A program made the position numbers and the translations under genes. From positions 10,923,380 to 10,987,379 of the forward strand of contig NC_029529.1 in the NCBI RefSeq assembly GCF_001577835.2: a DNA stretch of 64,000 nucleotides. Direction: 5' to 3'. Shown one piece after another: positions 50,755 to 62,700 of the stretch. The DNA comes from Coturnix japonica (taxonomy: Eukaryota > Chordata > Aves > Galliformes > Phasianidae). The number at the start of each line of letters is the position of its first letter. Within the stretch, counting starts at the first letter, position 1. Below the pieces are notes generated by a model, which was given only the letters and a program-made list of their open reading frames with translations, did not search any database and was not told where the DNA came from.

Positions 50755-53700
50755 CTGCAGCAGAATGAAATCATCACGATCAAACTTACCACTTAAAATA
50801 GCCGATACCTTCCATTCTTAGTGGCAGATATTCTAATATTATATAATAATTAGCAGCAGTACTCTGTAGCAGTACAATCTCTTTTACTTACTACTCACCT
50901 TCATAGCGAATGGAACAGCTGACACTTTCTTTCTAGACTGGGACACTTCCTTTTTGTTGAATTTAAAATAGAAAATGGTTTACATAGAGATGTAGGTCAG
51001 GCCTGACTACAAAGGCCATTCAGGGCTATGTTAGAACAGGCAGCTCTTGCAAGACAGTGAAAAAAAAAAGCATTTACTGAATTCTGTGAAGCAGTTCTTT
51101 TCCCATGAAGGAAATTTCACGAGAGATTTGATGAAGAATAAAGTGAGCAAGTCAAGCTTTCCTAAGTTAGATACTGATTTGATGAATCAGCAGATTTGCT
51201 GACACTGTGAAGAGCAGTCAGTTTCACAGGTCATGTTCTCAGCGCTGGTTAAACTACTCACTTAGTACAATACAGTGCTTTAATTAGACACCAGGAGATC
51301 ATTTACTGGTCTTAGATGGAAGGAACCATGCAAATGCAAAATGTAAAATATGAATATTTTTAAGTTCTTGAGACCAGAAGGGTAATTTAGCATTCTGTCC
51401 ACTGTCAGGCTTTCAAGAAGTAAGAAATCCTGTGGATCCCAAGGCAAAGTGGTTGCAGAGATGGAAAGACTGTGGCTCTCAGTCTTATGTGTGCCGTGCT
51501 GACCTCTCGCTGTGCCATGCACTCAGGATATCTGCCAGCACCCAGAAAGAATGAAACACAAACTGGTGTCCTCCAGCAACCTCGCATTTAGATATGCACT
51601 CCCCAACAACAGATGATGACTATACCTTCCCTATGTCAGGCCCTGACAGCTGCTATCAGGCAACTGAAATCCCCACTAGGACATCAAGTGGAATGACTGT
51701 AAATGAAAACAATTTAACCTACTGCAGTGAAACTAGTATCAATGCAAGCTCTCACCAGGAGTCTTTATAGGATCTGCCCCTGCTGCTGCTGATACCCTCT
51801 GCGACAGAGGAAGCATCTCTGGAAATTCATCTTCCTCCTCTTCTCCATCCCAGTCATCCCAGAGTTTGGAGTTCAGGTAACTTGGTCTGCTGCCCACTGA
51901 TGTACACGCTTCAATGGGACTCTTTTCAAGACGGAACAAAGTTGTTCTTCTGCTAATAGGAGTTTCTCGAAGAGGAGTACTGCCCTTCATCTCCCACGCT
52001 TGGTTTGGGCTCTCCCAGTGGTCATGCACAAAGTCAGTTTTGGGGCTGCTGGCAGCTCTGGCACTTGCATGGCCGTCCTGTCTGGAGTCCTGGCTGTTAG
52101 CTCTGACTGGTGACACATATTCAACATGCCAGCAGTCATCATCAGGAATTGCAGGCTCATCAGCAAGAAAGACACTACTGTTCAAAGATGTTATACTTAT
52201 TTCCTTCTCCCCCTCGCTGTCCTGTATCTCAACCACGCTGACATTTGATTTATCTTCCACTGACTTCCCATGGCAAGGAGGCACAGGTTTGGACAAAAAT
52301 GAGGTATTAGCACATTTGCTTTTTGAGTTGGTGTGGGCAAGAGAGAGAAATGGATTCACTGGAGAAAGTGGTGTGGATTTCTCAGAAACTGATCCTGCTT
52401 CTGGGCTGCTGGAAGGATTTCTTTCACTGACACAGTTCCCCACAGGCAGATGTTTGTCTGACAATGCTGCTTTATGAACTTCTACTATATTCCTATCCAT
52501 TTCACGGTTACTACTATCAGCTGTTAGGCTTTTTGTACTGACTTTAGATTCTGGACTCTTGGAAGAGTTAATACTTGTGATATGAGTCTGCGTTGAGGAA
52601 CTTCTGCTTTTGGTCAGAACTGGTGTGTCTGGCACCAGCCAGGAGCTGTCTGTACCTGAAGACACTTCATGACTGAGCTTTTTTTCAGGGCTCAGGTTTG
52701 GGCTTTGCTCACCATCTGTACAAGCATCTACGTGGCTACTGAGAGGCAATTCAGTGGACATCTTTACATCATTATGTGCATGCACCTTATCTGTAACAAC
52801 AGGTGAGACCTGCAGTGATCTCTGCTCTGTTTTAGTGACTGATGTGTTAAGTTCAGGCTTTGGTATCTCAGGACCATGTCCTATATTTGTACATTTTGGT
52901 TGCCCAGGGATTTCCACTTCCTTCAGAAAGCCCAACTCTGGTGACTTCTTGTCTTCTAACTCCATTTCATCATCAGAAGATAAAACAATAACATCACCCT
53001 TCTTACTCCCCTGAGCTGCAGGATCCTGAGTTCTGGTAACTGGTGCTGACAACACTGGGACACTGTTTAAATCAGTGTTGGGAAGCTCTGTCGGAGAAGC
53101 ACTATCCAGCTCTTTGGCCTTCTGAAAAAGAACTTCATCAGTTAAGAATGATTTTTTCCGTTGTTTTGGTGTTGACACATGTTCTCTCACAAGTTTTCTG
53201 TCTGATTTTGGAGACATAGGTGAAGATCCAACAGCAGGAAAAAGAGGCACAAAAGCTTTGGAAGGAGGACTCCCATAAGAACCATTTTTACGAGGAGAAA
53301 AGTCTTTCTGTATTTTGCTGTACAGCTGACAATCATTAACATCAACACGTTTTTCACCAAGAGCCTTTTCTGGTACTTTACCAGCTTCTTTTGTTGGGGA
53401 AGGCTCAAAGTATTCTCCCTGAGTTGCAGAAAATAAGTGTTCATAACTGTCATTTATATTAGTATCAATGGTGAAGCTATGAAACTCTTTTTCACAGTGA
53501 TCTTCCCCTTTTACATCATGTGAAACCTGAGATGACCTGGAATCCGTTCCACCTTCACATCTCCTTATAGTCTCTCCTTCATCAGTGGTGGCACCATTGG
53601 ATGCTCCATTTCTCTTTTGAGGTTCTCTGTGGTGAGGCTCAAAAGTGATCTGTGCAGCATTCATGGTTCTGCAGGTTCCCTCTTTTTCTGCAGGTAAGTC

Positions 53701-56700
53701 ACATTTAGACATTTCCACATCACTGTTATCCCTCAGATCCTTGAAGTCACTGCTCACTGAAGAGAATACAGATCTCTTTGTCTCTTCCTCCTCAGTTTGC
53801 TGGTTCGTATCTTGGGCTACCTCAGTATCACTGCACATGCTGCAGTCAGTTCCTTCACTTGGTGGCGTTTTACCTTGAGCCATCCTTCTCTGAGTTGCAG
53901 CAAACTCATAGATTTCTTCCAGCTCCTGTTCACCCACTGCATTGTCATCTTCCTTCTGGCACTCCTGGTTGAGAACAGCTACTTCTTCCTCATCTTCACC
54001 CACCCACATAGATTTCAAGAGGTCTTGGAAGTTCTCTGCTCTGTCCTCACAATCTTTATCATCTGTCACAGAGATCAGATCACATTCTGAATCCACTCCA
54101 GAAGACTCCTGACTCTCTCCAGTGTTATTTTCACACTTGGTCATCAGCTCCCTCACACCAAACCTGCAGGGATATAATAGTAATGTTAATACTTCCCCCT
54201 TTCAGTATTTCTCTGCCTGGTCACTCCTGCTGTTCCTCTTTCAGACACTTTACTTAGTGCACATCTAGGTTCACAACTGAGAGTATAGCTGACAAAATAC
54301 ATTAGTGTTCTATGCACCCAATACACTCTGAAGTGCTCAGTTTACACATGTACAGAGTGTAATGTTTTATGAATCACATATGCTAGGCACACTCATCATC
54401 ACTGATAACATCAGCTGTCAATACAGAGCCTGAGACAAAACTCTTGGCTAAGGTGTGATAGATGCACACTGAAAAAGGAAGTCTCACAAAGACACAATCT
54501 GAAGAGAGACTCATGGAAAAGATGAAGGCAATGATGCTATAAAGTATAGGACTATGGATTTTTAAGCCACTAAGTCTACAACAGAAGACCCCAGGTTGTG
54601 GGGTCTGTATAGGTTCTGTCTGTGAGCTGAAAGCAAGAAGGGATCCAAAACAAACTCACGATACAAACCTGGCAGCCAGAGCCCCCACTTGGGGCACCAC
54701 CTCAGCAGGGATGTCAGCATCAGCAGCATAAAGGTACCGCAGGAACGCACGGGCTGCCTCTCCTGTCACATCACTCAGCAACACACGGCGTATCTGCACG
54801 TTCCCATCCTCCTCCACTAAGAACCCTTCACTGTGAACCTTGTAAAAAACACAGTTCAATGCAGCTACTTACAAAGCAACTACAAAAATGACAGAACGTC
54901 TGTGTAGAACTGCCCAGAACTCAATCTTCCCAGCCTGGGTGAAAGGCAGGAGATATTGAGATGGAGAAGACAGTCTGCACCGGTATTAATATAACATCCA
55001 AAGGCACAGAGCACCTAGGAAGTTTTCTGTATTGCTCAAGGGCAGGATGTAAGTAAGGATCCTTGCCTCTTCATCATTTCTCCAGATAATGTAGTATGTT
55101 TTCCATCACTTTGTCACAATTCTGCCTTCCTAAGATGAGGGAATCTGCATGTCCGCAGGCTCCTGCCATTAGGACCTGCAGCATTGACTGTAGGTGTGGG
55201 CAGTCTGGGCTGCACTGAAGCAAAACAGAGAAGTGTATCAGCAGTACTTACAGCCTGAATGGCCTCCGGACACCGTGCATACAACACAAACATGTGAGCA
55301 TAAAGGATTTCCCCAGAGTCCACCTGGAACTGGACATCACTTAAATGGGGATTGTTGACCATTGCTCTGAAATCTTCAGCCAGTGACCTCAGGGAGGACT
55401 AGAACACAGAATGAACACAAAGACAAGTCATATCACAGCTGTCACACACCTCCCTGATGAATGAGAGGAATACCCAGCCTGCCAGTATCGCTGTATTGCA
55501 GACCCCATTTTGGATCTGCTGTCACTGCCTTCTGCAGACAACCAGCAGCACTATCAACTCAAGTACAACAAGCAGACAAATCTGTAAGACACTTTTGGAT
55601 TTGTTTTCCTCCTCCCTTCTACTTCTTCGCAGTCTGGCAGTTGTGAAGAAATGGCAGTTGTGCTGCACTCTGCTTTCTCTGCCTTGCATTACAGCACATT
55701 ATCACCATCACATTTTTGCCAAACCATTTCCTGATGCGGTCTAGCCACTGCCTCCTGTTGGCCTCTTGATCTGCTGCCTTCCACCACATTTTAGAAAACT
55801 GTTCTTTTCTCTTTGATGGACTGGAACTCACTTCATTGTAATCAGAGCAAGAGGAAAGAGGATGAGTCAGTGATGGGGTAATGAACTTTTCTCCTCTCAT
55901 CCATTGGCTGGCAGTGACAGCTAAGAAGAGCAGCTCTGCAGTGAGGGGCTCACATGCAATAAAACTGATGTAGTTATCTAGCCCAAAGGATTTTATATGC
56001 TCGTTACACAAACTCCTCTTGAAAATTCCACTCAAAAAAGCCCCCAAACAATAACAACAAAAGCCCCCTAGTTGCTATTACAGCTCCAGAATGCCTTGCT
56101 GGAAGTCTGGGGAGGGCTTGCTGCCTGAGCTACCTGTGATATCAAATGGCAAAGGCAACAGGAGGCTGGGGGCATGCTGCCAAAGGCAGGAACAATACAC
56201 ATGGCTGATGTACACAGTTTCTGCCCTGGAGCTGCTCCCAGTACAAACTCACCCCAAGCAACTCTCATAAGGTTCAGATCTCTCGAGGCAAATGTGCCCC
56301 TAGAGGTGGCCATTGCTTCAGAGAAGCAGGAAATAACCTCAGCTCACAGTTAAGAGAATGAGCAAGTGAAAAGCAGTTCATACACAACACACTAGGGATT
56401 GACCTTGTGCTTTTTAAGCCTGTTGCAGAGTCAAAGAAACACAAGTCTTACTCTAGAGAACATCTGCACGAGATGCAGTTCCACCTGGAACAACACAACT
56501 CTGAGCCTTAACTACCTCTGTTTCTATAAAAAGGAACTGGAAATATTCCACACTTCTATGAACTGCATAGTTTCCTCTTTACATTAGTAAGCAAACACAA
56601 AATAAGGATGGGGAAAAGGTTTTTCCTTACTTTCTTACAGCTGCGTGTCAGGAATCTCCTCTCTTCAAGTGAAGGGACAAAACCAGTACATGGAGTATCA

Positions 56701-59700
56701 CTGGAAGTCAGTTCTTTTCCTCAAAGAAGAAAAAGTGGATCACAATCATGTACCCCTTCCTAACGAGACAGAGTGACATAAGAACTCCTAAGAGAACCTT
56801 TGCCACAGCAGTTCCTCAGGACAGCTGCTACAGTGAGCCTGATGGGGCTGACATCCCAGCCTGTCCCAACAGGCCTCACCTCCTGGATCATCAACAATCT
56901 GTGGGTGCTCTCATGGCTCTCCTGACACAGCACAACCAAAGTTTGGATCTGTGTAGCTGAAGGGATTAGGGACAGAGCTCATGAAACTGCCAGAACTTAC
57001 CTGACTGCTCTGCTGCATGAGTATGGCCAACATCAAGTTTCCACTGAGTAAGGGTAAGTCCTTCCTTGGCCAGTTCAACTAGATCCTGCAGGTTCTGAAT
57101 ATCCTTCTGGCTGTGAGATAAAATCTGCCCATCTCCTTCAGGGCCTGACTTGGATTCATCACTAATTTGGTCTCTAACGTCTCTACAAGTGGACTCATGA
57201 GAACCAAAATCAGGCTGAATTTGCTGGGATCCTTTTGGCTGATCAGATCCTGCTGATGGCAGAACATCCTCTGGTTTATGATTCTGATCAAAAGAGGAGA
57301 ATAAGACACCAATAAGTTAAGTCTTGTGTGTACTTTCAGAGCTCAGAATGCAGTCTCTAGTTCATACTTTCAGAATATCTAGTAAAGAATTACAGAGCAT
57401 ACCTCAGGCTTCCAAGGCAAAAACTCTGTCATCTTATGAAGGACGCTCTGGAGAAAAGATAGATATAAAGGGAAAAGGGAAAAAGGGAACTACAACAGAA
57501 AATACAGAAAAAGAGGTTTCACAAGGTGCATATTTGAGCAGGCAACTGGCAAGGAGGGAGAGAGGATAGTGGAAATGTTCCCAATTCAACATCTAAATAT
57601 TTCATTATTGCTGAAATGTTTGGCAGAAGCTGTAGCTGAAGCTGCCCAGGTGCTTCTGTTCTGAGATCTAAAATACTTTTGCAGTTACATGTAACAAAGC
57701 CAAACTTTCACCTCTGAGCTGATATTTTCCAGGTTTGACTTCTGTTTCCCACTGAAAACAGTTTTATTTATTTCTAAGTAGAAATGGCCTAGCTATTTCT
57801 CAGAATGGAAGGAATGAGATGGGCAAACATGGCCCTGATTTTAAAGGTCTCCCTCCTTTTTAAACGTCTCTGGTGTTTTTGAGTGAGAGGTCAAAAATCC
57901 TCACAGAATGGAGTCCCTCTATTACAGCTCTGGGTAGGGATAAGACAGTGAAAAACTCTGGAATCCAACAAGGAAAAAAGTTCTTAAATAAAACACGTAC
58001 ATACACAGAGTAGTTTTTGAACAGAAGCACCAGACAATCCTTCAAGGAAGGCACAGGGGAAGGAAGAGAAGTAATATTTCTTCTTGGTGAGCAAGTATGT
58101 TGTAAGATGAGAGATTAAAAGGCTTTTGTCCCCTCTGAAGGCACTTCTAATAAAAATACAGAGCACTGAAATAGGCAGGAGATGGAGTTGAAAATCAGAA
58201 TGAAACAATGGAACTGAAAACAAGGTCAAAGCTCATGTGCCAAGAGTCACTGGGATGCATAGGGAAAGCAAACACTTCACTTTACAATTCCAGGCACTCT
58301 CATCTTCTCTGTGAAAGGCAGAAATATCAGCCTTCAGTTTAAATTTTTCACCTGATTCTTTGCTGCCTGAACACAACACAGAATCATATCCCGGGTTGGA
58401 GGGAACCCACAACGATCACAGAGTCCAACCCCTGGCTCCACACAGGACCACCCAAATCCAAATCCTGTGTCTGGGAGAGGTGTCCATATGCTCTGTGAGC
58501 TACAGCAGATTGGGTCAAAAAGCAGGGTAATATGAGCCTTGCTCTTCTCTCCAAAAGTAAGGAATGAAAGTTCATGATCACAAAACCTAACTGTATGACC
58601 AGGGGACAACAGTAAAGGACCTAGGACACATATAAACCACAGTGAGGACAAGAGTGTCCTACCTGCACGGGCTTCCAAGGTTCAATTAGAGGGGTTAATC
58701 CAGCAGCATAGAATGACTCAGGGTCACAGGGTCCTGTCAGAGCACTGAAATTCCACAGAAAGCAGTCCCTGTTTTTGGGCAATGGCAGGAGCCAGGCTGC
58801 TTTCCCAGATTCGACCTCCAAAATCCTGCTGGTGGGAAGCTGAGGAGTGGGAGGGAATTCCACCTCTTGTGCAAGCAGCATCGCTACCCGCTCTTCTATC
58901 CTTCTGCGCACCTTCTCTGGATCCTGCAGCAGTAAGGGTGGAGGGGTAGTCGGGCCTCTTTTACGCCGCCTTTTTTCTTTAAGGAGAAAAGGAAGAAGAA
59001 CCCAAATAAACAAACAGCTGACCGCATAGGGCAGAGGAGCTCAACGTGCTTGCTCCTGCAAGTGTTGTAGTCAGTGACAACCAGAACGTAGCTGCAAGAT
59101 GAACACAGCCCTTAGCATTTCTGCTTGCACAGCTCCGCCATATGCTGAAACATGTCACGTCTCTACAAAATCTGAATGTTATAGATACAGTTGATACCCA
59201 TGCAGTGCACCTCCCAGACCCACAGAATGGCACCTATATATACAGGTTTCTACCAGATCCCAGAGCTGCACGAAAAAGGGAAGGAAAGAAAACAACCAAA
59301 CCAATCTATGAAGGACTCTTTGTGCATATGCATGCGTCATGGTCACTGATAGTATCAAATCATGGCCCACACAACCACAGCACAGCTAATGCTTGGCAAT
59401 CCTGTGTTTTACTACCTTTCTCTTGCTAATGCCCAGCCCCTAATCTAGCTGGCAGTATGTATCAACAGGAGGAGATCTGAGGTCACTAAGAGTAAAGTGC
59501 TCCCTCTATTCAGCACTAGGACTCTCCACTGACCAGCTGTCTTCCTTTCTAAATCTTGCTGTACACTGAAAGAACAAAGTACAGGCTCAACAGCATGTAA
59601 GATAAGATACATAATGTCTGCTCTAGGAAGAGAACAGAGGGAGAAGCTGCATCAGTCCAGGCTGCAGTAGGATGAATGTGAAAAAAATCTACTGCAGGAG

Positions 59701-62700
59701 AAATAATGTTACTTTTGCATTCTTTTTACTTCCACAGCTTACAAGAAGACAACAGCTCATCTTCAGAATGGATCTTTTACAGGTTCAAAACAGTCAGTGA
59801 AAAAAAAAAGCACGAGGTGCATAAGAGATTTCACTAAAACCCACGGATGTGACGCAGTCTTTCTTGGCTGCGTGTGGATTCTACACACTGCTGAAGCTCT
59901 GACAGCTTAAATAAAATATAAACAGGGCTGTCATCCCTCCTGTATCCAACAGGAAGGTATAAGTGAGGAGCAGGCTGAGTTACATCATTCCTCCAATAAC
60001 AGTCTTTGACATTAATTCACTTTAACACATACCTGATCCTGGCTTCCATTTGATTGGCAAAGCAGCCACTGGTTTCACATTTGTAACTGATTTTGCTTGT
60101 TCCTGCTTTTCTTGCTCCAACAGAGAGCGTGACATCGCCATAGCAACCAGCAAATCTTCATCCTTAGTCTCCATTTTTGCCCTCTTCTGCTTGTTCTTTG
60201 AGTCCTCTTTGGAGGAGACTTTTCGCTTTGACCTGCTTGGTTGATTGCTGAAATTGAAGAATGCAGCAGGAAGCCCAATTTAACATGACTGAGACAAGAA
60301 ATGTTAAGCACTTCAGAGAAGCTGCTCTACTTCATCAGAGAGATTCCCATATCTGGGATAATGAGAAGCTACTTGGAGTGCCTTCTTTCCCAGCAGAGAT
60401 CAGATTCCTTATTACTCACAGAACTTTGAGAAAACTTTATTTTGAAAAGGTAAACATGAGACCACAACAGTGACTTAACTTCTGTGTGTTTTTTAAACAC
60501 CTTGATCTCTATCCTGAACACTTTAAAAATGCATATGAAAAAGCAAAAATTAAACAAAGTTGAAGCAGGATGAAAACAAACTCACAAAAAGAAACAACAA
60601 AAAAAGCTCTCCTGGTCTGCTGTGCAGCACCCCTTCCTGTACTGCGAAGATTCAGTTCAAACCCAAGACAGCAGATGCTGCTCTACTCTGAGCACGTTTC
60701 AAAACACCACGTCTGCTTCCTCCCTGCCTCGAAGTGTGAAGTGCATACATCCAGCACAGCCACCAGCTGAGTAGCTGAGGCATTGGCAAGACAGATGCTG
60801 AAAACAGACTGTGTACACTAAATACTGTGTGTTCTGCTTAATAAGATTAAACACACCATTCAGCTTTATTGCATGACTGCCTCACAGAGCACAAACATTT
60901 CTGATAAAACAATGTAAGATAATGTACTCCCCATTTTGCTGCTGCCTGCTGACTATTAAAGTCATCTGCCACCTGATCTTTTCTGAAGGAAAGCATGACT
61001 CCTCCAGCTAACTACTACATTCTCTTCTTGTGGTACTGGGTCATGGTTCTGCCCAACCTTCTTCGGACTTGGGTTCACAAGAGCCTGCTTTACTTCTACA
61101 GTTCTTTCCGAAGACTGGAAGGTCAATGTCTCTCAGGACAAAGGAACACTTTGCATCTCGCTGCTTTTAAACTAAGATAGGGCAGGTTCAGGTTGGATAT
61201 TAGGAAGAAGTTTTTCACCCAGGGGGTGGTGATGCACTGGAACAGGTTGCCTAAGGAGGCTGTGGATGCCCCATCCCTGCAGGCATTCAAGGCCAGGCTG
61301 GATGTGGCTCTGGGCAGCCTGGGCTGCTGGTTGGCAACCCTGCACATAGCAGGGGGTTGGAACGAGATGAGCATTGTGGTCCTTTTCAACCCAGGCCATG
61401 CTATGATTCTATTTTCACCACTTACTTGGGAAACTGAAGAGGTGCCTCACCAAGTGTGGACAGTTGCATCTGTACGGCCTGAAGAAGCATCTTAGGAGGA
61501 ACATCCATCTCGACAGCACAGCGTTTCAAGTGACTGACTCGGCTTTGGGGGGTTTGGAATTGCTTACCACAGATGGGACATTCAGGGATTGCTGGTTTGC
61601 TGGAGGATGACATCTGTGCTTCTTCCATCTCATCCAGACACCTGTGAGACAACAGCAAAGCTTCAGAACTATCCACGCTAAAATTTAAGCCCTATTGAAG
61701 AAAAGGAAGTGCAATCACCTCACATCTTTAACAGCCACAGAAACATCCCCTAATGAAATACAAATTAAGTGCCTGCTGCTCTGATGGCTATGACATGTAA
61801 CAGATAGCTGAACACTACAGCCTCAGAGGCATATTAACAATTTGCTGCTCAGAAGCAAGTGCAAGTGATAAACTTCTTCTAAGCTGTACTGTGCATCCAT
61901 CAGCTAATCCCTCTTTCTGCACCCATTCTAATGTTCCAGCTAATTCATAAACCACCATTAAAAATGGAATCACCTGACGAGAAAAGCAGCGAGTCCCCCT
62001 CACCCACAGCGTGGCTATTTCTTGTAAGGAAACTGTTCAATTAAGGGCACTGATTTCAGCTTAGTTGCTCATCATTCTGATACGGCCTTCTCCTCTCCAC
62101 TCTCATGGCCAAATGCTGTAATGCAACTTTGCCATCTTTCTGAACTCTTTTCCCTCAGCAAACAACTCCAGTATGCACTGACATGTTAAACAACCTTAGG
62201 AAAACAATTTTTAGCAAAACAGAGCAAAATATCACTTTGTGGGTTGAAATTAACAGACCTACAATAACAGCTCCTCATTAATTTTGCTAGCCACTCCACA
62301 ATCACAGCCCCTCCGAGGCACTACTGATAAAAGCAGCCTTTGCCTTAACATGTTTCTGCAGAAGCCCTGCAGAGCAAGACAATCAGCTTCTGCTTTGAGA
62401 TCAAAGCAACCTGCAAATTCAAGACATAAAGGTCAATGTCATCTCACAGATTACCGTTCTGTAATGGCTAAGCTGACTGAACAGGGAGAAGATGCGGAAA
62501 GGACTCATCCTGCTGGTCCTTCACCTGTTAACATGCTGCTCTCGTCGTGTTGAGTTCATGGCTGTGAGATCCTTCTGGCAGATCTGACAGAAGAACAAGC
62601 CTGCATCTTCCAGGCTTTCCATGGACTCCTTTTGTGTTTCCTGCTGAAGGGCTGAAGCCAGAGCACTGTCATGCTGCATGGATGGAAGATCATGGAGATC

